This document shows, piece after piece, positions 1 through 13,055 of a stretch of DNA of 64,000 bases. Under the pieces are notes generated by a model. That model searched no databases. It saw only the letters and a list, made by a program, of their open reading frames with translations, and had not been told where the DNA came from. Positions within the stretch are counted from its first letter, which is position 1. Every line of letters starts with the position of its first letter. The position numbers were made by a program, and so were the translations under genes. Origin of the DNA: Geosiphon pyriformis (Eukaryota; Glomeromycota; Glomeromycetes; Archaeosporales; Geosiphonaceae); contig JAAOMT010000134.1 in the NCBI GenBank assembly GCA_016748015.1, positions 559,341-623,340 of the forward strand, in the 5' to 3' direction.

Positions 1-35
1 TTATAACAAGATATTAACTTTTACTGCCTCTATAG

Positions 36-437
36 GACAAGTCTAGTTCAAATTTATTAAAGGATACGGCAGTTGCTTTAGTTTCAACTCATCTCAAAGT
101 ACACCTACCTATGTCACATATTGCTGCAATTCAAAAAACAGCTGGCGTTAAAAAAATACCTAAAGAAGAGCAACTGCAAAAACTGATGCGAAAATTGGAT
201 AAAGTAAAAGAATCAATTATGAATCTTAAAGAGAAAAGGGAAAAACCTGAATATACCATCAGAGTACCGGAAAATGTCAAAGCAATTGACAAGTAAGTTT
301 GTGTTTTTCCGATTTCCTGTACCTAAATCTTGCAACGTAATTCTATAATTTATGATATTATTAGCAAGCGAATGGATCTCTATATCGAACAATTGCGTGC
401 CCTGGAAAAAAATATTGAATTAGTCCAGTCCACTTGA
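36..437 (+). CDS. VAS1: Valyl-tRNA synthetase, C-terminal end (5' part outside the window)
   Basis: Charges tRNA-Val with valine. Only the last two exons are here: about 36-292 (after an acceptor ending TATAG) and 365-437 (stop TGA), joined by a 72-bp intron with GTAAGT donor and TTAG acceptor. The joined reading is the C-terminal coiled coil of ValRS: a Lys/Leu-rich helix, then a segment KPEYTIRVPENV that corresponds to the conserved GYxxKVPxxV stretch, then a last helix ending LVQST. The catalytic domain and anticodon-binding domain lie upstream of base 1. It is convergent with the proteasome gene, with about 110 bp between the stops. Family recognition from memory of eukaryotic ValRS tails. 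Confidence 0.8.
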
Positions 438-546
438 CGCTAAATATAGTACATAAATTCCAAGATATCTAAAACAATTAGCGATCCCGATTCCTTAATC
501 GATTACTTATATCATTTCATCAGCTTATATAAATTTCCCATGTTCA

Positions 547-1723
<1,177 letters not shown>

Positions 1724-2089
1724 TTTTTCTGATAGAAAATACACAAACTGTGACAAATTAGATGAGTAAAATTTTTATTAGATTTTCATTATATTATAGA
1801 TTACGTATTTGATTCACTTTGGGTGATGTGTAATAAATATTCTCTTAAAACAGTAGTATGAATTATTTTAAACTTCTGTCGTCCTCTTTGCACGTGTTAA
1901 TATATTTTTGTGATCACACATCATACGATATTTCTGTTGATGCTGGGCTAAAAAAGCTGACACATCGAACATTAATTCGAAAAGCCGTTTGTCTATTAAA
2001 AGCTTTTATTCACTGCTTCAAAATCATCTCACCCATACAACACTTGTTCTATTCAAAAATCGAAAATTAATTGAATAATACAAGGATAA

Positions 2090-4271
2090 ATGGCGACCAA
2101 AGTGATTGTTGTTGGTGGTGGTCTATCGGGTCTTTCCTCGGCCCACACGGTTTTGGAACACGGTGGTAACGTTTTGGTACTCGATAAAAATTCTTTTTTT
2201 GGCGGAAACTCAACCAAAGCTACCTCTGGTATAAACGGTGCTTTAACAAGGACTCAAATTGGTAAGCATTCAGTTAAAAATTGTGATAAACACAATAAAG
2301 AAAATTCAAAACTTTCAAGAATATTTTCATTGTGTAACTGCTCTCTATAGAGCATGGTCGATGATTAAATCGGAAATTCTATCTTTTTCGGAAAGCTTAA
2401 CTTAAATTTTGCCAGTTTCCTCTAATTTACGACTTTACAACTAAATACAATAGCCCAGAATATTAAAGATTCTGTCGAACTCTTCGCCGCTGACACAACC
2501 AAATCGGCACGTGATCTGGCACGCCCTGACTTAATCAAGGTTCTCACTGGCAACTCTGCTTCTGCTGTTGAATGGCTTCAAGACAAATTCAACTTGGACC
2601 TTTCACTAGTTTCACGATTAGGAGGGCATTCACAACCACGTACACATCGTGGTAAGGAGATGTTCCCTGGTATGACGATAACCTATGCTTTAATGGAACT
2701 TTTGGAAGAAATTTCTCAAAAAGAGCCTAATAGATGCCAGATTATTATGAAAGCGCGTGCTACTAAGCTTGTTCAAGAAAACGATGTAGTGATAGGGGTC
2801 GAATATGAAAAGGATGGTCAGAAATTTACAGAATACGGTCCGGTTATTCTAGCGACTGGTGGTTATGCCGCCGATTTCACTGAAAACTCGTTGCTCAAAA
2901 AATATAGACCAGATATTTATGATCTCCCGACCACAAACGGAGATCATTGTACTGGTGATGGTCACAAAATGGTTTTAGCTATTGGAGGCAAGGGCATTGA
3001 CCTTGAGAAGGTCCAAGTCCATCCAACTGGCCTAGTGGATCCAAAAGAGCCTGATGCCAAAATTAAGTTTTTAGCTGCTGAGGCACTTCGTGGTGTAGGT
3101 GGCATTTTATTGAATGCTGAGGGTAAACGCTTCTGCGATGAATTGGGCCATCGTGATTATGTCACTGGTGAAATATGGAAAACCAAGACCCCTGTTCGTT
3201 TAGTTCTTAACAGCAAAGCATCAAAGGAAATTGAATGGCATTGCAAGCACTATGTGGGTCGTGGTTTAATGAAACCATTGAATGGAGAAGAGCTTGCTAA
3301 AGAAATTGGTATCTCTCCCGAAACTCTGCAAGCTACATTCCATGAATACAATGCCATTGCTGAAGGGAAAAAGAAAGATCCTTTTGGCAAGAAATTCTTC
3401 CATAATACTCCTTTCTCGATTCAAGATAAATTTCATGTCTCCATTATGAGCCCTGTGCTACATTATACCATGGTCAGTAAAATTCTTCCTCACCTATTCT
3501 TTTGCTCATTTCCATTTCTTAGCTATTAAACAGCTTTATAATCCAGGGTGGCGTTGAAATTAACGCAGATGCTGAAGTTAAAAATGAACAAGGTCAAGTC
3601 ATCACTGGTCTTTACGCAACTGGTGAATTGGCTGGAGGGGTTCATGGTGCGAATCGTCTTGGTGGTTCATCCTTGCTGGGATGCGTAGTCTTTGGACGTG
3701 TAGCAGGAGACACGGCGTCACGCCATTTGTTACAAAATTTATCTTCAGTAGAAACTGCGAATCGTCGTCTTGGTCAAATCGCCGGCCAAATTGCACCATA
3801 TCAGGCTAAAGTATTAGTGGATCCTTCATCTCAAAAAGTATTATTAGAAATTTCTTGGGCTTCGGGAGGAAGCCTTCCTACGACCCAAGCATCAACCGCC
3901 CTCACAACGGCACAGCAGGCGTCAACACCAGCTCAACCACCTAAAAAAAAAGAAGCCCCGAAATTAGGGTCCTACACCCTCGATGACGTTTCGAAACATA
4001 ACACTGAAAAAGATTGTTGGGTTGTTGTGAACGGTCAAGTACTAGATGTCACCAGCTTTTTACCAGATCATCCTGGTGGCAAAAAGGCGATACTTCTTTA
4101 TGCTGGCCGAGATGCGACAGAAGAGTTTAATATGCTTCATAATAAAAATGTTAGTATACCTAATCATTCTGATTGATTTTTTTTTCATAATTGTTTTTTC
4201 TCAAAAGATCTTTCTGTTAGGTGATTGAAAAATACGCGCCAAACACGGTTATTGGGACTTTGGAAAAGTAA
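2090..4271 (+). CDS. FAD-dependent fumarate reductase with C-terminal cytochrome b5 domain
   Basis: Predicted soluble, Osm1-like fumarate reductase (fumarate to succinate, a sink for FADH2/NADH). Four exons: 2090-2261, 2454-3472, 3547-4149, 4221-4271; 614 aa. Residues 5-15 hold the FAD-binding GGGLSGLSS motif, followed by [15 protein letters not shown]. The centre has HPTG, GRGLM and the family end [19 protein letters not shown] Pro/Ala/Thr/Gln-rich linker leads to a cytochrome b5 domain in about the last 85 residues, with DHPGG and a second His in NMLHNKN as likely haem ligands. Yeast Osm1/Frd1 lack the b5 domain; the fusion is known in filamentous fungi. I see no clear targeting peptide, so a cytosolic location is inferred. 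Confidence 0.9.
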
Positions 4272-6027
4272 CAATACAAAGTTCCTGGCCGTTTGAAAGG
4301 AAGGAATTTCATATTTTAAGATTTTTTTGCAATAATTACACTTTGATTCCATTAGGGATAATATCATACAAATACAACGCTTTTTAATAAGATGATAGAA
4401 ACAAGTAACGATTCTACTTTGTATTTATAGTTCTAGTACTAAATTGAAGGAAACTTCGCGATCATAAGCTAAAACTCTTGACAATTGGTAATGAAACCAT
4501 ATTCTGCTTTGAATCCCACTTTGTAGAATCGACTTTTTGCAATAAAGAAACAGAGATTAATGAAACCAATTTTCATTCTGAAACCTATAAGGTTTTTCAT
4601 TAACGATTTACATTAAAAATCATTGTAACAATCTGCTTGCATTTCTTTATATTAATGCCAAGCACACAATAATTACAAATGTATTAATATTTTGAAATGA
4701 TAATATTAAATAATATTTAATATTTAATAAATTTTTTGATTTTTTCTTAAATTTTGATAATATTTTTTAGAATTATTTATTAATTTGTTATTTATTTTTC
4801 AAGTTATTATTAAAACTATTTATTTATTTTTAAATATTCGTTTTTGAATTTTTTTAAATTATTATTATTATTATTATTAACAAGTAAGATCTAATTATTA
4901 CTTATTATAATACAATATATTATTAAAGTATATATATATATTTTACATGTAATTAAATATTTAGCCAGCCAAAACTATATTATATATATACAACAATAAA
5001 AATATCACAATTTAAATCAAAAAACAGATAATTTTTTCTTAAAATTAAAATTAATTAAGTAGTTTTTAAAAATATTTAATTTGTATACAGTTTTTATAAA
5101 AACCACAATTTAAAAACTTTACATATTATTAAACAAAATTTGGTAGCATTTAACAAAAGTTTTTTTTATAATTAATAATTAAACTGTATTTTTGGTATTT
5201 TTAAATACTTTTAATAATTGTTTTTAACAACTTTTTACAATAATTAAAGCATAAAAAAAACCTAATATTAACTTTTTTAAATCAATAAATAATATTTTTT
5301 TACATATGAAAATTTTTTAAGCATATAAAAGCATAATTAAATATATTTATTTTACTATAATAAGTATATAATACACTTAAATATAATGAATTATAAAATC
5401 TTTTTTTAATAACAATAAACAACTTTCTGTGTACATAACTTTTATTATACAAATACACAAATTTATTATTGTTTTGTTAACATTTTATACAATTAAAATA
5501 TTAATATATTTGATTTTTAAACTCAACTTCTTATTAAATACAGTTACATTTATTTCATAAAATGATTGGCATTATCAATTTTTTTTTTGAATTATTTAAT
5601 TTCAGTTTAAATAAATTTTTTTATATCTTTAAAAATGAAAAATCTTATTTAATGTAACACATAATTACAATTCTAAAATATATAGGTACAATTAATTGTA
5701 AGCAATGTAATGCTTATTTGTCACATTTATAATTTTATTTTTAAAATGTAATATTTTAACTTGTAATAATTAAAATGCTTAATCCCAAACTATTTGTTTA
5801 TTAAAATGATAATATTTGTTGATAATTATGTGTTTTTTGAATAAGGTCAATGTTGTGAGCACTTTGAGCTTTGTTTTTCTGAATTGAATGCTTAAAAATA
5901 TGACTTTCAAGCGCTATCAAACTGTGATATAATGGCGACAGGCAAATAATTTGATATTTTGACTATTTAAAAATATAAGTTCTAATCTCAAATATACTTA
6001 TGTAATTATGTAAGCCACTGATTTATC
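4272..6027. other. AT-rich intergenic region
   Basis: About 1.75 kb, mostly A/T homopolymers and short ATT/TTA runs (for example 4860-4880). Six-frame reading shows no credible exon. It presumably holds the 3' region of the fumarate reductase gene and the promoter of the next gene. Confidence 0.7.
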
Positions 6028-7728
6028 ATGGCATGTTTCCATCTCAGTGATTTAAATTCAAGTGCAGTCACTAGTCACGTCCACACATTTTTTGCTAAAA
6101 TGTCGGCAAAAAAATATAACCCTCCCTTCACAGCTGACTTGCCCAGTCGCTTAGAGGCCTTAAAATTGAAAGAAAAGTTGGACAAGGTTACTTTTAAACA
6201 GGAACCGAACGAGCTGGGTGTTAAAAATTTCGCTACCGCTCGAGAACCGGTTGAAGAAACCTTTAGGAATGAGACGAAGCCGGTTAATTCAACTTCTATG
6301 AACATGAGAGGCTCTGTTAACTTGATTCCTTTCAGTCGAGATCATGTTCAGATCAAACAAGAGTCCCCGGATTCAACTTCTACAAACCCAAAACGACGAC
6401 ATTCTCCCGGCGACCGCCCCCTTCCTGGACCATTTAATAGTTCTAATTATTTTTCTAGAAGTATCAAGAGAGAAAGTAGTAGTCAAAGTGACGATGACAG
6501 TATTCAAGCCGAAGAACAAGAGCAGAAACCTGTAATCAAAGTTGAGTTTGACGATTCTGATATTATTTTGGAAGAAGTTGAGGTGCTTCAAGAGGGTAAG
6601 GTGATGAAGGTTTTCAATATTGAGGCGGAAGAAGAAAAAGAAGAAGAGAAAACGCAAAGGAAACTGAAGCAACGAGCACCGCTGAAATCAGACCAACAAG
6701 ACGAACATCAATTTCAGCAAAACCCAAATCGACGACAAACTTACCAAAAACCAAACCAACAGCCGAAATTGAATCAGCAACAAGAAGAAATATCAAAGTT
6801 TTTCAGCTCTGTACAACAATTGCAATTCGAGTCATCATCATCATCATCATCATCAACAACTCCCAACAACTATCGAAGGGATGATTCATCTTCTCAAGTC
6901 GTTTCAAAGTTTGGTGGAAAAAAGGATTTATCTTCATTTTCATCAAATCAATGGATACCTACATCTTATGAATCGTCAAAAGATGGACCACTTTCCAACA
7001 CTCTGGTACATCATCAAAAATCACCTGAGAATCCCTCACAATGGTCATATAAGTATCGGAGGCAGCTAATTTCACAAGATGAAGCTTTTGAAGTATTTCA
7101 AAATCAACAAAATTATTTGGTACCAAAACAAAACAATTTGAAAGAGTATTATGATCAACAATTGGAACAATTAAAAAAACAACAAGAGATTACGCAACGG
7201 CAAATTAAACTGTTGCAACAAAAACAACAACAAATAGAATCTCAAACATCAAATTCATCACAAAGTAATCAATCACAATTAAGCAGAACTTCAAAACCAA
7301 AATTATCACGATCAGTTATTCTACCTAAATCCTCTTCAAATATTGACATAAATACCGTTACTCTCACATTACTTCGTCAACTTGACTTTGTTCTTTATGA
7401 ACATGTCATGGAAATTCGTCAGCAGTTATATAATTACATTGCTCAACGTAAAAGAGATCCTATTATTGAAGGCATTATGAGTTGGGGTGTTGCAAAGCCA
7501 TTTATTGAACGATGGTGGTTTTCACAATTCAAAGAATATTTAGCTAATCATGGACATGTGAATGTAGCTGATAAAATTGTTAATAAGGTATTAAAGAATT
7601 ATTACATTACGAGACATGATGTATTCAGAAAAAAATGTAAAAAAGAAAAAATAATTGCTATGAAAAATCTTGGTGTTCATTATGACAATAATTTCAGTCA
7701 TAATAATAACAATAATAACAATAATAAC

Positions 7729-7773
<45 letters not shown>

Positions 7774-7776
7774 TGA
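6028..7776 (+). CDS. Unnamed Gln/Ser-rich protein with several SUMO-type motifs and a C-terminal Asn run
   Basis: Single-exon gene, 582 aa from ATG 6028; an in-frame ATG at 6100 (MSAKKYNPPF) is a good alternative start. I do not recognise the family. Visible parts: psi-K-x-E sumoylation consensus at four places (FKQE, IKQESP, IKRE, IKVE), with the last followed by DSDIILEEVEV, which resembles a SUMO-interacting motif. Then come an acidic Glu/Lys stretch, Gln- and Ser-rich disorder, a coiled-coil Gln/Lys helix around residues 370-405, and a more ordered region near residues 450-550 with LDFVLYEHVMEIR and WGVAKPFIERWW. It ends in about 25 Asn residues encoded by an AAT/AAC microsatellite. A nuclear regulatory role is plausible but inferred. 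Confidence 0.75.
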
Positions 7777-8735
7777 ATTAGTACTATAAATAAATATATA
7801 TATAAACTATCCAATTTTATTGTTCACAAATAAAAATTTACTATGATACTGTAAAAATAAATATTTAATTTAAAATCTATTTTGTTTAAGATGCCTAATT
7901 TAAGAAAAAATAGTTGTGACTTAATGCTTAATACAATTATTTTATTATCGTGAAGCCCAATCACTATCTATTACAATACGACCATAAAATTGGCCCTAAA
8001 ATAAACGTGACCAGACAAAATAATATAAAAATAACATGATAAAAATAATTTAGGAAATAATGATTTAAAATCATTGAAAATCAAAATATTTTACATATTA
8101 TTTTTATTGTTGTTGTTGTTTAGTTTTATTAAAACATCAAAAATATATACTGTGGCCAAGTTAATAATTTGTGATGGTTTGTACCATTTATTCAAGTGCG
8201 TACTTTCACATGTCTTATTCTCACACGCGAATTTATTTTGATAACTTTGCCACAATACTCTATTCGCCACAATGCCAAGTAATTATTAAAATTTATAATA
8301 ACTGTTTAATTTTCATATGTTAATATTAATTATAAAATCGTTATTTTGCACCAAAAAGTTATTCAAAAAATGTAAATATTAAACATAACTTTCAAATAAG
8401 TATTAAATTATCAAGCCTTGAAATTTTTAAAAATATATAAATCAGCAAAACATTATACAATTAACGAAATGTGACACTGCTGGTATCAAACTTATCATCA
8501 AATAAAAACTGTTGAGCATTCTTTGAATCCATAAATTTTGTGCGAGACTTCCAGTTGCGATAATAAGATTAAAATTATGGATATATGTCTGTTTGAGTGT
8601 CAAGAGGGTTTATAATATAATTCAGGCTTGTCAATAAGTATTTTGGCTAAAGATATAATTTGTTAAAATAATTGGTCAAAACATTCAAATTTTCAAGGTA
8701 ACAAGAAGATGAATAGAAATCTGGTTTCATGTGAA
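7777..8735. other. Intergenic, AT-rich
   Basis: 3' regions of two convergent genes. Poly-A/T stretches and a small TTG run near 8107. No exon or RNA gene recognised. Confidence 0.6.
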
Positions 8736-11074
8736 TCATGTTAGCATTTTGGACATGTATGGCCCTAAAAGCAAGATGAAAACCCTCATTAGAGAAAAAA
8801 TCACCATAAAAAAAATTAAAATATCTGAAGAAAACTTACCATCTAATTCATACCCCAATTTGACATAATAATGCCTAACACCAACGCCACTAATAACACT
8901 CAATTTTTGACTACCGTGTTCATCACGCGCAATCCTTTCAGCTTCTTCCATCAACAAGGTTCCGAAACCTTGATGTTGAAATTTCGTTGGATCACGATTA
9001 TGCATAGGAACTACAGAGCCGTAAACATGCAATTCTCGTACTATCGAAGTTTGAACTTTGGTGAGTTCTGGGCGAAATGTTGCCTCTGAACATTTACGCA
9101 AGCGAAGTAGCCCAATTAAGATGTCTTGTTTGGGATCCTCATATGATAAGAATGTTTCCCACCCTCCATTAGCCACATAATCGCGGCGGATTAGTTCAAC
9201 CTTTGGGAATTTCAGTGAATGGTAAAATAATTGATTGCAATAAAAAGCAGAAGTTGTTGTACCTTACCTCCTCTGGCTTAACCTTATTATGAATGTCAAC
9301 TATACCGACTTCACGCGTTCTCACATCCCTACATTCAGTACCCAAGTCTTTCATTCTATTTAGAGCAAGCTCACGCAAATTTCCATGTTCAACTCCAGAA
9401 GTAACCAAAGGCATTGGAATGTCTCTAAAATATAGCAGCAGCTCTTTACATATTGAACCTCGATTAATGTGCATCTGGAAGAATGTAATCGATCACCTTT
9501 GCACACGATAAACACGTGTCCATGGCGGAACAAGGGCCAATATCCTAGCAACGAGATCGACAAGAGCGTTGGGGGAATAGTTTTTGTATCGACCAGTTCT
9601 CCAGAGTTCGTAAAGGCCTTGGATTGGAAAAAAAATTAAATATCAAGATTCGATTTTTCTTCAAGTCGCATGTTGAACTCGAGATTGCTAACCAGTTCCT
9701 CGGATGACTAATGTGGGATATATTTTTAAACCATCAGTACGATATGCTGGATTTTCAAAATATTCCTAGAAAGTAAAGGAAAGTTAAATATCTTTCAGAA
9801 TAGCAGTTAACGCAAAAATTGATTTATAAAATTACCTTAAATTGTTCCAAATCTCGTTCCATCCCTACGTTGGGAAGATCTGGCATCATGTGAGCGACGA
9901 CCTTAAATCCAGTATCTTTTGCTAATTGAAATGACTCAGTCACGGCTTTGACAGTATGACCACGGTTGGTATCACGAGCAACATCCTCATAAATACTTTG
10001 GACACCAATCTCAAGACGCGTACATCCATAACGCAACATCTGACTACCATGATAAAAATCAGGGATTTTTAATAAGGGATCAAAAAAATCAAACAGTAAA
10101 AAAAAAGAGAACCATGAATCAAACCTAAGATGTGGCTTCAAACAGTAATCAGGACGAGTTTCAATCGTAATCCCAGTGCACTTCGTTTGACTTTGCTCTG
10201 AAAATCTACGATACATCAAATTAATCAAGTTAAAAATCAGCAAACAGAATAATGATTTCAAAGGCTATTACCTAACCGCCTCATCCAAATTTTCAGTTGT
10301 ATGACCAGATAGAGCATTGTGCAAGTTGGCTATAAACCAATTTCGATAATCTTCAGATAGAGACATAAACGTTCCGCCCATTATTATATATTCAACCTTA
10401 TATTTGATCGAGGAGTTAGACAAAGCATGTAGATTGGAAATGTCAAAAAACTAAATTTTGATATAGCCCCGACCTTATCTACATTATGACCTAAACTTTT
10501 CAATTGATCTACGCGTCCTCGAGCCTGTTCCAAGGGATTATACCTAGCACGGATGGCACGCATACTGGTGGGTTCATAGCCGGTGTATGATTGTGTTGAA
10601 TATTCAAAATCAGAATCGGGACCACCTGGGCAATACCTAAGTTGAATATTGGTTCAAATGGTTATTTTTATAAGAGTTTGAAGAAAAAAATTTACCTACA
10701 CGCAAACATTGCCAGTCATAGCGATGTGGGGGCATCGATGTGGCTTGCACATAACCGCGACAACGGCAATCTTTGAATAGGGGGTAAAAAATCAATCAAT
10801 TCGATGTTAAAATCAAAACAAGATAAATTAAAATCTCTACCCCCGAAGCCGTCCGAACTGGTTTAGCCTTTAACTTGGGTAAAAGATATTGCTTATACTG
10901 TTCAGGGATTGCAGCAATAATATCAACCAATTTAGGTTGAGTAGCCAGTTTGTTCTTCCGCGAATAATTAGTCTTTAGGCCATTGAGATTAACATCTTTT
11001 CCGGCATCATGAGCTACAATTAATTCATTAACAATCTCTGCACAGGCTTTGACCATTAATTCAGCCTGATCCAT
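8736..11074 (-). CDS. ELP3: Elongator complex catalytic subunit Elp3
   Basis: Radical-SAM/acetyltransferase that makes cm5U-type modifications at tRNA wobble uridines. Multi-exon minus-strand gene. N-terminal segment [11 protein letters not shown] and [12 protein letters not shown]; then the radical-SAM cysteines in [18 protein letters not shown] joined across an intron to [14 protein letters not shown]. Further on: [31 protein letters not shown] and [13 protein letters not shown]; the GNAT domain has [28 protein letters not shown] and [13 protein letters not shown] last intron is followed by a short exon for PYMSKMLT and TGA at 8736-8738. Start set at ATG 11074 ([11 protein letters not shown]), where the first conserved helix begins; a short upstream exon from the ATG near 11198 cannot be excluded. 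No catalytic residue is visibly lost. Confidence 0.92.
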
Positions 11075-11889
11075 AGATAGGATAAATCATCAGATTCTTC
11101 AAGCTTCATGTATTGAAATTAATGATAAATATTAAAATATCAACCTGGCTTTGACCTGTTGGAGAAGTAAAACGTCACTATAATCATACAATGGCATTTT
11201 AAAACAAAATAAACCCATTTTTTGGAAAAAAGGTTGTCACCCTTTTTCGTGTTGGACCCCATTGTACATATCAAGTTTTGCGGGAAGTAAAAGAATATAA
11301 TAGAAAAGGATTATTTAAAGGTATGATAAATAGGATTTTTATTTACCGAGATCAAAATCTTTGTGTAACCATGTGTTGTTAGAATTTTGTTCGTATTTAA
11401 AATGTTTCATTTTGTTTCATGTGATAAATCGTAATGTAGAGCCCGTAGTTCTTTAGAATTGATTTGGTATGCATATACCTCACAGCAACTCCTTAGCGGT
11501 CCTATGCAGATTTATATCCCCAATAAAAATCAGCTACAAAAGGCTCTTTTAAGCTTTCTTTTTAGAATCTTCCGTCGCACCACCCCTGGAGTGCAATATA
11601 GGCTGTTTAGCCAATAAAGTCTTGATAGATGACTAGCTTTGTTGAGTCAAGCTGAAGATTCTCAAGAAAAAGTAATTGGACTTACTCATTTCATGTTATA
11701 ATTAATTAGATCAAGCCTAAAAGATTTTTCAAAAAAGAACTCATCGAAAATATGGGGATATATATATATTTTTTATTTATAAAGTTTAGGCATATGTGAA
11801 AACTGTATTTACAATTTCACGATCCCATCCGTTAAAAGATAAAAAACATTCAAAGAACAACCAATATAGTCTATCACGATTTGTTCTTT
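11075..11889. other. Intergenic region upstream of ELP3
   Basis: 815 bp between two tandem minus-strand genes. It has a more balanced composition than the AT islands, and includes TTTTTAGAATCTTCCGTCGCAC at about 11559-11580, nearly repeated at 44729-44750. No coding exon seen. A promoter or an RNA gene is possible but not shown. Confidence 0.5.
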
Positions 11890-13055
11890 TCACCTGAAAC
11901 CCTTCTTCCGTGGCCGTTTAGGAAGATCTTTTTTTCGTGGGGGATAAAAGACCTTATTGTTATTAAATACCCATTTCGACTTGATAACCGAGACTACAAT
12001 AACCGTATTTGACTTCAACTCTTGGGACATTCTCATGTAAACCCGTTTTACTACATTTGCCGTCGCTCCGTTAGGACACCATATATGCAAGATCTGTTTC
12101 CATACACGCGCATTATTAATATTTCTCGTGGAGGAATTCACACCGGCCAGTTTTTTCTTAAGCAATCGGAATGCATCCTCTTTAGTGTAACGGCGATCAT
12201 GAGCATAGGCGCGCGTTACAGATACACCAACGGTGACCCAGGTTGCGTAGTGTGGATGTTGCATATTTACTAAGTAATCAGTCATTGGCTGGTTTATGAA
12301 CAGATACTTAACTTCCATCTGGTAATTTCATAACGATGGCCCGATTTAATTCGACATTAATTAATGATTTAAACTATAAATTGATTCTATTTACCTCTGT
12401 TTTGAGCAGCTTTATCCCCAAGATTCTCTCCATGACCTCGTATGAAAGAACTTCAGATAACATACTGGCACCTCCAGCGTTCGGCAAACTTAACATCCTT
12501 TTCGAATCTCTTCCCCAAATCAGATCTTCAGAACGTCGCCCATGGGCATTTACATTTAATCGAAGAAACGCACTTGTATTTTTTTTCGTTAAACCAGATG
12601 AAAGTCGCAATAAATCAAGCGAAGTGGTATGAATAGTTATATCGTTAAAGGGCACAAACAAATGGTTGTTGAGGTTTAGGTATTTTCGGTTTATTTGATA
12701 AGGAGCCCGAGTGGTGGTGCTTATTAAAGCTGGACGACATTGTACTGACAAAGTACGAAGCAGCTTCTTCTCTTGCTCCAGGCCAGGAGTAAAGCGGAAG
12801 ATATTGCTGCTGGTCTCCCTCCCCGATACGATGAACTCCGGATTCGCCATTGTATCCTTTGGCAAGGTGAGACCCAATAAAGCTTGGTCCCATGGTGCCG
12901 CGATCAAAGGACGACTGAGAGAAACAACGGTTCGGCATGGAGGAATACTGCTTCAAACTATCTTTAGTAGTGGTGGTCTTGGTAGTCTGGGTGGTGGTCT
13001 TGGTAGTCTTGGTAGTCTGGGTGGTGGTCTCAGTGTTATTTGCAAATAGGGACAT
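11890..13055 (-). CDS. Conserved fungal protein, possible PD-(D/E)XK nuclease-like fold
   Basis: Unnamed fungal family. The last two exons are clear: one ends NAGGASMLSEVLSYEVMERI then LGIKLLKTE at a GTAAAT donor near 12390, and resumes at 12318 with MEVKYLFINQPMTDYLVNM, then VTVGVSVTRAYAH, AFRLLKKKLAGV and ILHIWCPNGATA. The layout helix-E, hydrophobic strand with D, GVSVTRA strand and a Lys-rich helix suggests a PD-(D/E)XK-like core; this is inference. The tail is basic. The N-terminus is unsettled. From ATG 13055 one frame reads MSLFANNTE, a Thr-rich repeat, FDRGTMGPSFIG and so on to about 12650. The C-terminal exon lies in a different frame, open from about 12953. Either an intron (for example GTAC donor at 12756 to CAAG at 12573) or a frameshift joins them. 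The nuclease assignment is tentative. Confidence 0.6.
12969..13032. repeat. Short tandem repeat encoding a Thr/Gln/Lys tract
   Basis: Degenerate direct repeat of GGTGGTCTTGGTAGTCT type units. On the minus strand it encodes TTTQTTKTT-like residues near the N-terminus of the preceding gene. Such low-complexity tracts are prone to length change. Confidence 0.7.

Noticed and set aside
1858-2070. Plus-strand frame MNYFKLLSSSLHVLIYF
   Set aside because: Lies in the divergent promoter region; no homology or splice link to the fumarate reductase start at 2090.
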